From Pseudoxanthomonas sp. PXM03 (GTDB lineage Bacteria > Pseudomonadota > Gammaproteobacteria > Xanthomonadales > Xanthomonadaceae), in the NCBI RefSeq assembly GCF_014852005.1, contig NZ_JACVAU010000003.1, positions 371,065 to 435,064 on the forward strand: a DNA stretch of 64,000 nt. The letters are read 5' to 3'. Below the pieces are notes generated by a model. That model worked only from the letters and a program-made list of their open reading frames with translations, was not told the DNA's origin and did not search any database. Positions 25,971-37,464 of the stretch are shown here, piece after piece. Made by a program: the position numbers and the translations under genes. Positions within the stretch are counted from its first letter, which is position 1, and every line of letters starts with the position of its first letter.

Positions 25971-26720
25971 ATGCGGCGTCGTGACCGCTCCAACGACGCA
26001 CTAAGGGCGTTGGTCGCGGCACAGGTCAGCGTGCCGCGGCTGCAGATGAGCCTGCTGGTGCTGCTGACCGCCGCCACCGGCTTCCTCGCGTCCGTGGTGC
26101 TCTCCGCGATCGGCATGGATGCGCTCTGGTTGCGTTACCCGGTATGCGTGCTGCTCGCGTACTGCACGTTCCTCGGTTTGATCTGGGCCTGGCGCCGCCA
26201 TCGCGAATGGGATCTGAGCGGCTTGCCCTCCGGTGACGGCGCTTCACCATCGTCGTCGTCCGGAAAGCATGATTGGCAGGGCGGCGGCGGCAGTTCCGGC
26301 GGCGGCGGCGCCAGCGCATCGTTCGATGCCCCGGCAATGCATGCATCGTCCGCTTCCTTCGGTCCAATCCCGACCTCGGCCGAGCTTCCGTCGCTCGACA
26401 ACACTCTCGATGCCGACGAGGCCCTGCCGGTCGTGTTCGTGATGGTGTTGCTGGGCGGCGCGCTGCTCGCGGTGGGCTGGGTGATCTGGATTGCGCCCAC
26501 ACTGCTGGCGGAACTCGCGCTGGACGCGGTCCTTTCCGCCGGCCTCTACCGACGCCTGAAGCGTCCGTCCACCGACGATCATTGGATCTCTACCACGCTG
26601 CGACATACGGGGAAGCCATTCGTGGCAGCCACGCTATCCTTGCTCGTCGCCGGCGCCCTGATGAACCTGCTGGTACCTGATGCCACGTCGCTGGGTGAGT
26701 TTCTTGCTCATTTCCAATGA
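25971..26720 (+). CDS. Membrane protein of unknown function with Ser/Gly linker
   Basis: The 249-residue protein has four predicted membrane segments: two near the N-terminus (about 26-48 and 52-72), one at about 150-175 and one near 218-238. A soluble Ser/Gly-rich loop with runs of Ser and Gly lies between the second and third. I do not recognise the family. It starts three bases after the peroxiredoxin stop, so the two are probably cotranscribed. Confidence 0.7.
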   Translation: MRRRDRSNDALRALVAAQVSVPRLQMSLLVLLTAATGFLASVVLSAIGMDALWLRYPVCVLLAYCTFLGLIWAWRRHREWDLSGLPSGDGASPSSSSGKHDWQGGGGSSGGGGASASFDAPAMHASSASFGPIPTSAELPSLDNTLDADEALPVVFVMVLLGGALLAVGWVIWIAPTLLAELALDAVLSAGLYRRLKRPSTDDHWISTTLRHTGKPFVAATLSLLVAGALMNLLVPDATSLGEFLAHFQ

Positions 26721-26722
26721 CC

Positions 26723-29083
26723 TCAACGCAACACGTTGAATCGCGCCCGCGCCCATGCACCGTTGTCAGCCAGCGCGGTGAGCTGGTGTTCGCCCGTTTC
26801 GGTGAAATCATGCTGGAACGCCTGCGCGCCCCGAGTCTCCGCGATCCAACGACCGTCGAGCAGCCACTGCACGCCGGTGTCGGTGCCCAGTGCGCGCAAC
26901 TGCAGCCGGATGCCATGCTCACTGCCCGGCGCACGCGCCAGCGTGGCGAGGTCATTCAAGCCGTCGATGCGCAGTTCCTCAACCGCATCGCGGCCGTCGG
27001 GCTGGCAGTCTTGCGACAACGGCGGCAGCCGCGACGCCGTCCGCTCGCGCGCAGGCAGCCAAGGCGACGCCAATGCAGGCCAGCGCGCGATCTCCGTGCT
27101 GCGCGCGTCGTGCGTGCGTGCGCACTCGCCCGAGAGACGCAGCCCGGTCCGCGCATCCACCTCGAAGCGCTCGCGGCCGGCACTCCACAGGCGTGCGTCG
27201 CGTTCGGCGAACGTGGGCGGCACATTGCCACCCAGCGTCCACGCATCGCGCCTGCGCTGGCAGAGCTGCGGCGACTCGGCTTCTGCCTGCGTGCCCAGCG
27301 GCCAGCAGACCTCCTGTTCGGCCACGTCGGCAGGTGGCGGCATCGGACCCGCATCGCCCTGCGCACGCGGCAGGCTGTCGATCACTTCGAACATCAACGG
27401 GAGCGCGGTGACCGCGCCGTACTGGCCAGGCAGTGGCGTGCCGTCGGGCCTGCCCACCCACACCCCGACGGTATGGCGACGGGTGCTGCCGAGCGCCCAC
27501 GCATCGCGGAAGCCATAGCTGGTGCCGGTTTTCCACGCCACTCGCGGGCGGTTCGCGGTGTCGAGCACGCCACTGCCGTAACCGGGACGCGGATGCGCCT
27601 CCAGTACTTCGCGAATGATCCATGCCGCGCCGGGCGACAGCAGGCGACGATCGGAGGCTGGGTCCTCTGCGGTGTAACGCACGCGGCCCGACAGTCCGCC
27701 ACGGTTCAATCCTGCGTATGCGCCCACCAGATCCTCCAGGCGCGCACCGGTGCCGCCGAGGATCAGCGACAGGTTGGGCTGCGCACCACGCGGATAGCGC
27801 AGCACGAGACCATTGTTCGCCAGACGCGCTGAGAAACGCGCCGGTCCGACGCGGTCCAGCAGGTCCACTGCCGGCACGTTGAGCGACAGGCGCAGCGCAT
27901 CAGCGGCGCCGACGGGTCCATTGAAGGCCGCGTCGAAGTTGCCGGGTCGGTAGCCACCGAAGGACTGCGGCGCGTCGATCAGCAGGCTCTCGGAATGGAT
28001 CAGTCCGTCGTCCAACGCCAGGCCGTACAGGAACGGCTTCAGTGTCGAACCGGGCGAACGCCATGCCTGCACCATGTCGACATGTCCCAGCCGTTCGCGG
28101 TCACCGAACGCCACCGAGCCGACATACGCGCGGGCTTCCATCGTGGCGTTGTCGATCACCAGCAGCGCCGCGGATGTCCGTGCAGGCAGCGTGGAGAAGT
28201 AGCTCTGCACACGCTCTTCCAGTGTGCGCTGCAGGCCGGCATCGAGGGTGGATGTAATGCGCGATGCTCGCGGTTGCTGGCGGCGCAGACGTTCGGCCAG
28301 CAGTGCGGCGCTCAACGGCGCCTGCAGGCTACGGGCGACGACGGGCTCGACACGCGCATCATCGACCTCGGCCTTCGACCAGACGCCGAGATCGGCCATG
28401 CGCTGCAGCACCTTGTCGCGTGCCACCCGTGCCGCCTCAGGATGGCGATCCGGGCGCAGGCGGCTGGGCGACTGCGGTAGCACCGCGAGCAGTGCCGCCT
28501 CGGCATGCGAAAGCCGTGCTGCAGGCTTGCCTAGGTAGGCCCAGCTCGCCGCATCCACGCCTTCGATGGTGCCTCCGAACGGCGCACGCTCGAGGTAGAG
28601 CGTCAGGATCTCGCGCTTGGACAGGTGCGCTTCCAGTTGCAGCGCGCGCAGCATCTGCTTGGCCTTGCCCCATGGCGTGCGCGAATGCCGGTCCAGCATG
28701 CGCGCGACCTGCATGGTCAGCGTGGAGCCGCCGGACACGACACGCCCGTGGCGGACGAATTGCCCCGCCGCACGCACCAGCGCCCACGGATTGATGCCGG
28801 GATGCTTCCAGAACCAGCGGTCTTCGTAGCTCAACAGCGCCTGCAGGTAGAGCGGCGATACCGTGTCGGGTGATGCGGGATAGCGCCAGACGCCGTCGCG
28901 ATCGGCGAAGGCGCGCAGCGGCGTGCCGTCGCGTGCGACGACCAGCGTGCTGGTGTCACGGGTCTTTGGCAGCGGCGGCGGGAATGCAAGATCCGCCGCC
29001 AGCAGCGCGACGAGCAGGACCACCGTCGACCATCGCAGGCGGGATAACCACCGTCGTTTCCGACCTTCGTCATTCCAGCGCAT
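26723..29083 (-). CDS. pbpC: Penicillin-binding protein 1C
   Basis: This is a bifunctional peptidoglycan synthase (class A PBP) of about 786 residues anchored by one N-terminal membrane segment. The glycosyltransferase domain shows EDRWFWKHPGINPWALVRA, GGSTLTMQVARML and LTLYLERAPFGG. The transpeptidase domain has SPGSTLKPF (SXXK) and KTGTSYG (KTG). A C-terminal PBP1C-specific domain follows. The best start is ATG 29081-29083, which lies inside a dispersed repeat; no in-frame ATG occurs between it and the membrane segment. It is downstream of the alpha-2-macroglobulin gene, a conserved pairing (yfhM-pbpC in E. coli). Confidence 0.93.
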   Translation of the reverse strand: MRWNDEGRKRRWLSRLRWSTVVLLVALLAADLAFPPPLPKTRDTSTLVVARDGTPLRAFADRDGVWRYPASPDTVSPLYLQALLSYEDRWFWKHPGINPWALVRAAGQFVRHGRVVSGGSTLTMQVARMLDRHSRTPWGKAKQMLRALQLEAHLSKREILTLYLERAPFGGTIEGVDAASWAYLGKPAARLSHAEAALLAVLPQSPSRLRPDRHPEAARVARDKVLQRMADLGVWSKAEVDDARVEPVVARSLQAPLSAALLAERLRRQQPRASRITSTLDAGLQRTLEERVQSYFSTLPARTSAALLVIDNATMEARAYVGSVAFGDRERLGHVDMVQAWRSPGSTLKPFLYGLALDDGLIHSESLLIDAPQSFGGYRPGNFDAAFNGPVGAADALRLSLNVPAVDLLDRVGPARFSARLANNGLVLRYPRGAQPNLSLILGGTGARLEDLVGAYAGLNRGGLSGRVRYTAEDPASDRRLLSPGAAWIIREVLEAHPRPGYGSGVLDTANRPRVAWKTGTSYGFRDAWALGSTRRHTVGVWVGRPDGTPLPGQYGAVTALPLMFEVIDSLPRAQGDAGPMPPPADVAEQEVCWPLGTQAEAESPQLCQRRRDAWTLGGNVPPTFAERDARLWSAGRERFEVDARTGLRLSGECARTHDARSTEIARWPALASPWLPARERTASRLPPLSQDCQPDGRDAVEELRIDGLNDLATLARAPGSEHGIRLQLRALGTDTGVQWLLDGRWIAETRGAQAFQHDFTETGEHQLTALADNGAWARARFNVLR

Positions 29084-29172
29084 GCTGGAATCCATTTCGC
29101 TTTTGATCCGCTGTGTCATTGGCCGTAGATGGCTGAAGATCAAGATGGATCCCGGCGTTCGCCGGGATGACG
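29068..29172. repeat. Dispersed hairpin repeat, copy 1
   Basis: A 105-base unit carries two palindromes, CATTCCAGCGCATGCTGGAAT at one end and ATCCCGGCGTTCGCCGGGAT at the other. It is closely similar to the unit at 29202-29306. Copy 1 overlaps the start of pbpC. Confidence 0.8.
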
Positions 29173-29201
29173 TCCGGGAAACTTCTCGCCAACTCCAACC
29201 C

Positions 29202-29306
29202 CGTCATTCCAGCGCATACTGGAATCCTTTTTGGTACCGGTCCGCAGCGTCATTGACCGGAAGCGGCTGAAGACCAGGAGGAATCCCGGCTAGCGCCGGG
29301 ATGACG
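29202..29306. repeat. Dispersed hairpin repeat, copy 2
   Basis: This second 105-base unit is in direct orientation to copy 1 and 29 bases away, with the same two palindromes and scattered differences. It fills the gap between the alpha-2-macroglobulin stop and pbpC. Confidence 0.8.
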
Positions 29307-29323
29307 AAAGAAGACCGTCCGCG

Positions 29324-32300
29324 CTACGGCTGCACCACCGTGATCGTCGCCGGCGACGCCTTGCCGACACCGCGGATGTCCGGACGGTACATGTCCTCCA
29401 CCAGCGAGGGCGGCACGGTGTACGTGCCCGGCGTCACCGCACGCACCAGGTAGAACACCTTGGCGGTGTCGCCGCGGTCCAGTTTCAGTGCGGCCACGTA
29501 GCGGTCGTCGCGGAACTCCTCGTGCTTCACGTCGGCCGCGCCACCACGGTCGCTGATCGAGATGCCATCCACCACCACTTCGGCCCATTGCTTGGCATCG
29601 CCGAGGTTGAAGTTCTCGATCTCCAGCCCCGCCGGCAACAGGTCGGTGAACAATGCATCCGGCATGGCGACATTGGCGGTGATGCCGACGCGCACGATCA
29701 AGGCTTCGCCCTCCTTCAGCGTGCCGCCTTTCCATTCCTTTCCATCGGTCGTGTAGTAGCGACGCTCGATGCCGATCTGGCGGTTGTCCGGCGCTGGCGC
29801 ACTGCGCGGGATGCCGGCCACGTCGAGCGATGCGTACAGCGGCGGCGAACCCTCGGGTACGAAACGCACGCCACGCGCCAGCGCGGCATGGTCCACGCTG
29901 CGCCCGAACAGGCGCACGGGCGCCACCGCCTGCGCGTCGCCGCCGATGCTCCATTGGCCCGAGACCAGTTTCTTCTGGTCGACCATCAACGCCTTGCCCA
30001 GCCTTGCCAGCGCCACCTGCTCCTGGGTGCTCAACCACAGCCAGCCACTGTTGCGGCGCGCGTCCAGTTCGCGTCCCAGCGAGATGGCGCGACGGTCGAA
30101 CTCCGGCTTGGCCAGCTTGCGCTCGTGTACCAGCGCGATCATCAAGGCGTCGTCGCGCAGTTTCGTCCCGTAGTCGCCCAGGTATTCCGGGCGGTCACCC
30201 GTCTTGGCGAACCCTTCGGTGATCGCCTTGGCGCCACGGTTCTTGTCGCCCTGCAGCGACAACGCGATACCCAGGTGCACCAACGGCAGGCCGGTCAGGC
30301 TCTTGCCGCGCTCGTTGTCGTACAACGCACGCAGCGTACCCAACGGCGCCCGGTTCACGCGTGCCAGCACATAGCCTGCATAGGCCTGATTGGCGAACTT
30401 GAGGTGATCGCGCCGGTCGTAGCCGTAGAACTGCGCGCCACCGGCCAGCAGGTCTTCGTTGAGGCGCGCCAGCGCCTTCTGCAGCACCGCATCCGGGACC
30501 GCGAAGCCGCCTTCGCGCGCATCCAGCAGGAACTCGGCGATGTAGGGCGTCAGGCCCGGGTTGACGTAGTCGTCGTCGCCCCACATCGAGAAGTGGCCGT
30601 TCGCCACCTGCATCGACGCCAACCGCCCGAAGGCGCCCTCCATGCGCTCGCGGCGCTTCTTCGCCTCCAGCCCATCGATGCCCAGCAGCCTGGCCGTCGC
30701 ATCATCCAGTTCCAGCGCGGCATAGCCCTTGCTGGTGGTCTGCTCGGCGCAGCCGTACGGGTACTCCAGTGCGCCCTTCAACGCACTGGCGAACGGAATC
30801 GGGGGCAGCGCACTGACCGTCATGCGCGCGGTGACCGAGCCGGGCATCAGTCCATCCGCGAAGCCCGCGCCCATTTCCACCGGCCCCAGGCTGTCCAGCA
30901 CCTGCGTGCGCGAGCGCAGCACCGCCGGCCAACCGGCACGCACCGGCACGTCGTAGCGGCGGTCGACCTTGAAGCCATTGCCTTCCACGCGCACGCGCAC
31001 CTGCGCCGTGGTGTAGCCCTCACCCGCGGTGATCGGGAACGTCAGCGTACGCTTGGCGTCCACCGGCAGGTCGGCGTTCTTGCTGCCTTCGCCGATGTCG
31101 AGCGGGCCCTCGCCGTTCACCAGCACCTTGAACGCGCCCGCCTTGCCGGTGAAGTTCTGCACATCCAGCGTCACCGTGCTCCTGTCGCCCGGCGCCAGCA
31201 CGCGCGGCAGGCTGGCCTCGGCCACGATCGGCGCGCGCACCACGGTCTCGCGGTCGCGGTTGCCGTAGCGCGTGTCCGAGTAGACCAGCGCCGACACGCG
31301 CAGCGTGCCGTTGAAGTCCGGCACCTTCAGCGCGATGCGTGCATTTCCCTTGCCGTCCAGCTTCACCGGACCGGAGAACAGGTCCACGGTCTGCACGCGC
31401 GAGGTCGGCCGCTTGGCCTGCGGCAAGGCCGCCAGCGCCATGTCGCCACCGAACCGCATCTTCGCACTGCCGCCTTCGAAGCTCTCGATCACGCGGCCGT
31501 AGATGTCATAGGCGTCCACGCCGAAGCGGCGCTGGGCGAAGAACTGCGCGTTCGCGTCGGGCACGGGGAAGCGGGTGATGTTGAGGATGCCGACATCCAC
31601 CGCCGACACGGTGACGTGCGCGGCCTGTCCCGCGAGCTCGGGAACACTGACCGTTACCGGCAGGTTATGCTCGGGGCGCATCTGTTTCGGCACCGACAGG
31701 CCGACCGCCACGCGACGGTCACGGCGGTCCATCGGTACGTGCGCCACGCCGACCGCGCGGGCGGGCGTGATCTTGCTCGGCGCGGAGCCGCCACGGAACA
31801 CCAGTGCGGTGACGTAGACGTCGTGCCGCTCCCAGTCCTTGGTCACCGGGATGGAGAACGTGCTGCCCGGCTTGGCGTCGATCGCCTGCACGTACAGCAT
31901 GCGGTCGCTCTCCACCATCAGCAGGCCCTTGCCCGCGTGCGGCGGGGTGATGGTGACCTGCAGCGTATCGCCGACCTTGTAACCGGTCTTGTCCAGCGCC
32001 AGCTTGACCTTGTCGGGGCGCGCATCCAGACCGCGGTTCTGGTCGTCCCAACTCCAGCCGGCACGGAACGGATAGCGCGTGGTCAGGCCTGTCGCCGGAT
32101 CGAACACGTCCAGCCGGTACTCGCCCCACTCCACCGGGAAATCGATCTTCGACGCGCCCGTGCCCACGTCCAGCGTGCGCGTGTCCTTGTTCTCGAACCG
32201 ACGGGTGAAGTCGTAGTCCCAGCCGCCATCCTCATCGTAGTTCCAGTGGTAGTCGCGCAGCTCGCGAACCAACGTCGCCTTCAGGCCCTTGCCGGGCTGC

Positions 32301-34267
32301 GGCTTGCCGGCGGCATCCACGCGCACGAGTTCGAAGCCCGCATTAGCGTTGGCATCGGCGCCGTCCTTGTCGTCGAACAACGGGCGGATGCCGACCAGTG
32401 CGTTGGCCGGCCACAGCACGCGCTTGAGCGTGCGGTTCACCGTGCGACCACCGGTCTCGTACACGCTGCCGGATACGATGGCGGCGATGGTGCTGCGAGG
32501 CTTGGCCTCGGCCGGCAATGCGATGTCTTCCTGCACCACGCCGCTCTCGGGCAGCGTGGTATCGATGACGTCCTTGGCTTCTTTCGGCAGTTCCAGCGTC
32601 GGGTCGCCAAAGAAGTAACCGGGCAATTGCTCCAGCGGGTGCTGTTCCACCGCCACCGCCAGCTTGGCGGTGAAACGGTTGCCGCTGGCTGGCGCCCCGT
32701 ACAGGTAGGCGGCCGTCGCCTTCAGCTTGAACGGCTCTCCCGGCTTCAGCACGGACTGCGCGGTGTCCAGGTCCAGCTTCATGCGCTCGGGCAGGAACTC
32801 CTCGATGCGCAGCGTCATGCCCTGCACGGCTTCCTTGCTGGCCGGGTCGGTGCGGAACTCGACCTGCCAGCGCCCGGTCGGCGCTTCCACCGGGATCACT
32901 TGCTCGAAGTTGAAGTAGCCCTGCGCACCCGGCTGCAGGCGCGTCTCGCGGAACACCTTGCCGTCCGGCTGTTTCAGGCGCAGGAACACGGATTGTCCGC
33001 CCCCCTGCTTCGGCGCAGGCACGGGCTTGCCGTCGTTGTCGCGCAGCAGCGCGGAGATCCGCACCGTTTCACCGGGGCGGTACAGGTCGCGCCCGGACCA
33101 CGCGAACACGTCGAACCACGCCTGTTCGCGCCCGGCGACGGCGAACTCCGACAGGTCGAGCGCCGGCTGGTTGAACGGCAGCATCGACACGTCCTTGCCG
33201 CGCGTGGCGACCAGCACGTGTCCGGCGTCCAGCGTGTAGTTCAGCAGTGCATTGCCATTGCCGTCGGTCTTGCCGGCCAGGATGCTTTCGCCACGCGCAT
33301 CCAGCACCTTCAATTCGACGCTGCCCGTGGCGGTGCCGTCCTGCAGCGACGCGGTGTGGACGAACAGCTTGTCCTTGTAGGCGCGCGTGTGCAGGCCGAT
33401 GTCGCTGACGGTGAAGAAGGCGGTCTCGAACTCGCCCGCGAACTTGCCGGTACGCTTCATCACCGCGAAGTAGAGGCCCGGATCCTGCAGTTCGCGGATG
33501 TCCTGGATCGGCAGGTAGGTCAGCACGCGCTCGTTGGGCTTGCCGCCCAGCACGAAGCGGTTGAGATAGACCGGTTCGGCCAGCTGGCCCAGCGGCGTGC
33601 TGTCGCCGTAGTCGCTGTCCAGGTCCCAGCTGCCACGGCGACCGCCGCGCTGGTACTCGGCGAAGAACTTGGGCAGCTGCTTCTCGCTGACCCGGAGGAA
33701 CTCCACGTCCACTTCCGGCACGTTGATCGACACCACCGGCAAGCCGCGACTCTCGCGTGCCGGCAACACGCTGCCCTGCGAGGCGAAGCCCACCGCCGGG
33801 TCGAGTTCACCGGTATGCACCTTGCGCGTGTCGTCCTTGCCAAGTCGCGTGCCGTCCGCGGCGGAAAGACCCGCTTTCAGCGTGACCTCGTAGTCCTTCG
33901 CGGCTTCCACCGAGGGGAAGCGCAGGACGAGGCCCTTGTCGTCCAGCACCCAGCTGCCCTTGACGGCCGCGCCGTTGGCGTCCTTCACCACCAGCAGCGT
34001 GTCGAAATCCTGCGAGCTCACCAGCGGCCGGCTGAACTCCAGCGCGATGGCCAGGTCACCGTCATGCTGGTCGGGATACGCACCGACCAGCGCGAAGCCT
34101 TCCACCTTCTCGGCCTTCGCCTTGATGGGTTCGCCACTGATGTCGGGAAGTTGCCCGGTCTCGTTGCGCTTGCAGCCGGCCAATGCCGCTGCCGCCAGCA
34201 AGACAACAAAAAACGCGCGCACCCAGTGGCCGCGCGCGTTCGTCCTGTTCCGATAGAGCGATCCCAT
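29324..34267 (-). CDS. yfhM: Bacterial alpha-2-macroglobulin lipoprotein with thioester
   Basis: This 1647-residue periplasmic lipoprotein traps proteases, protecting the envelope. The lipobox is LAGC (Cys32) after a basic N-terminus. Macroglobulin-like beta domains follow, then the bait region, and a thioester motif YPYGCAEQ with Cys1173 and Gln1176 that links covalently to attacking proteases. The C-terminal receptor-binding-like domain ends the protein. It is upstream of pbpC on the same strand; the two are thought to act together, one trapping proteases and the other repairing peptidoglycan. Confidence 0.94.
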   Translation of the reverse strand: MGSLYRNRTNARGHWVRAFFVVLLAAAALAGCKRNETGQLPDISGEPIKAKAEKVEGFALVGAYPDQHDGDLAIALEFSRPLVSSQDFDTLLVVKDANGAAVKGSWVLDDKGLVLRFPSVEAAKDYEVTLKAGLSAADGTRLGKDDTRKVHTGELDPAVGFASQGSVLPARESRGLPVVSINVPEVDVEFLRVSEKQLPKFFAEYQRGGRRGSWDLDSDYGDSTPLGQLAEPVYLNRFVLGGKPNERVLTYLPIQDIRELQDPGLYFAVMKRTGKFAGEFETAFFTVSDIGLHTRAYKDKLFVHTASLQDGTATGSVELKVLDARGESILAGKTDGNGNALLNYTLDAGHVLVATRGKDVSMLPFNQPALDLSEFAVAGREQAWFDVFAWSGRDLYRPGETVRISALLRDNDGKPVPAPKQGGGQSVFLRLKQPDGKVFRETRLQPGAQGYFNFEQVIPVEAPTGRWQVEFRTDPASKEAVQGMTLRIEEFLPERMKLDLDTAQSVLKPGEPFKLKATAAYLYGAPASGNRFTAKLAVAVEQHPLEQLPGYFFGDPTLELPKEAKDVIDTTLPESGVVQEDIALPAEAKPRSTIAAIVSGSVYETGGRTVNRTLKRVLWPANALVGIRPLFDDKDGADANANAGFELVRVDAAGKPQPGKGLKATLVRELRDYHWNYDEDGGWDYDFTRRFENKDTRTLDVGTGASKIDFPVEWGEYRLDVFDPATGLTTRYPFRAGWSWDDQNRGLDARPDKVKLALDKTGYKVGDTLQVTITPPHAGKGLLMVESDRMLYVQAIDAKPGSTFSIPVTKDWERHDVYVTALVFRGGSAPSKITPARAVGVAHVPMDRRDRRVAVGLSVPKQMRPEHNLPVTVSVPELAGQAAHVTVSAVDVGILNITRFPVPDANAQFFAQRRFGVDAYDIYGRVIESFEGGSAKMRFGGDMALAALPQAKRPTSRVQTVDLFSGPVKLDGKGNARIALKVPDFNGTLRVSALVYSDTRYGNRDRETVVRAPIVAEASLPRVLAPGDRSTVTLDVQNFTGKAGAFKVLVNGEGPLDIGEGSKNADLPVDAKRTLTFPITAGEGYTTAQVRVRVEGNGFKVDRRYDVPVRAGWPAVLRSRTQVLDSLGPVEMGAGFADGLMPGSVTARMTVSALPPIPFASALKGALEYPYGCAEQTTSKGYAALELDDATARLLGIDGLEAKKRRERMEGAFGRLASMQVANGHFSMWGDDDYVNPGLTPYIAEFLLDAREGGFAVPDAVLQKALARLNEDLLAGGAQFYGYDRRDHLKFANQAYAGYVLARVNRAPLGTLRALYDNERGKSLTGLPLVHLGIALSLQGDKNRGAKAITEGFAKTGDRPEYLGDYGTKLRDDALMIALVHERKLAKPEFDRRAISLGRELDARRNSGWLWLSTQEQVALARLGKALMVDQKKLVSGQWSIGGDAQAVAPVRLFGRSVDHAALARGVRFVPEGSPPLYASLDVAGIPRSAPAPDNRQIGIERRYYTTDGKEWKGGTLKEGEALIVRVGITANVAMPDALFTDLLPAGLEIENFNLGDAKQWAEVVVDGISISDRGGAADVKHEEFRDDRYVAALKLDRGDTAKVFYLVRAVTPGTYTVPPSLVEDMYRPDIRGVGKASPATITVVQP

Positions 34268-34361
34268 GTGCCATTCCCTGCCTTGGTCGTACAGGCAGTA
34301 TAGAACGCGGGAATGGAGACGGCGGGGTCAATGCCGCGCGTCTCCATGACTCACCGCCGGA

Positions 34362-37049
<2,688 letters not shown>

Positions 37050-37294
37050 TCGGGTTCCGTGTTTCTTTGGTTGTCTCGGGCCCGAATCCGGGCCCACACC
37101 TTCCCGGCCGGGACAAGTCCGGCGGGGCAGGATCGGGCGGGGATTCCGGCAGGTTCTGCAGCCTGCGGAGTGTATCACAGACACCCCATCCAGCGGACCG
37201 TTTCACCCAGAGAAACAAGCACTTATGGCTGCACCTGCCGGCGCGCGGGAGCACCGGGGCGACGACTGCCCGGACCGTGGCGGACCGGAAACGG

Positions 37295-37320
37295 AAAAGC
37301 CCGGCCAAGGCCGGGCTTTT
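37295..37320. terminator. Bidirectional terminator hairpin
   Basis: A perfect 12-base stem AAAAGCCCGGCC/GGCCGGGCTTTT with an AA loop has A and T runs on both sides. It lies just downstream of tRNA-Val (minus strand) and upstream of gyrA. Confidence 0.88.
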
Positions 37321-37330
37321 CCGATGGAAC

Positions 37331-37405
37331 TGGTGGGCGGTACAAGTTTCGAACTTGTGACCCCTGCCGTGTGAAAGCAGTGCTCTACCGCTGAGCTAAC
37401 CGCCC
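37331..37405 (-). tRNA. tRNA-Val (CAC)
   Basis: The 75-base minus-strand cloverleaf has acceptor GGGCGGT/ACCGCCC with encoded CCA, D-arm TTAGCTCAGCGGTAGAG and T-loop GTTCGAA. The anticodon loop TTCACAC gives anticodon CAC, reading GTG codons. A terminator follows. Confidence 0.95.
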
Positions 37406-37464
37406 GAAATCATCGGGGCGCGAATGATAAGCGCGGACCGGGCGCCCGGTCAACGCGCCCGCCT

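Noticed and set aside
29522..34303. Very long plus-strand ORF opposite the alpha-2-macroglobulin gene
   Set aside because: It is antisense to a fully recognisable protein, lacks domain character and is His/Arg/Gln-rich, typical of a high-GC shadow frame.
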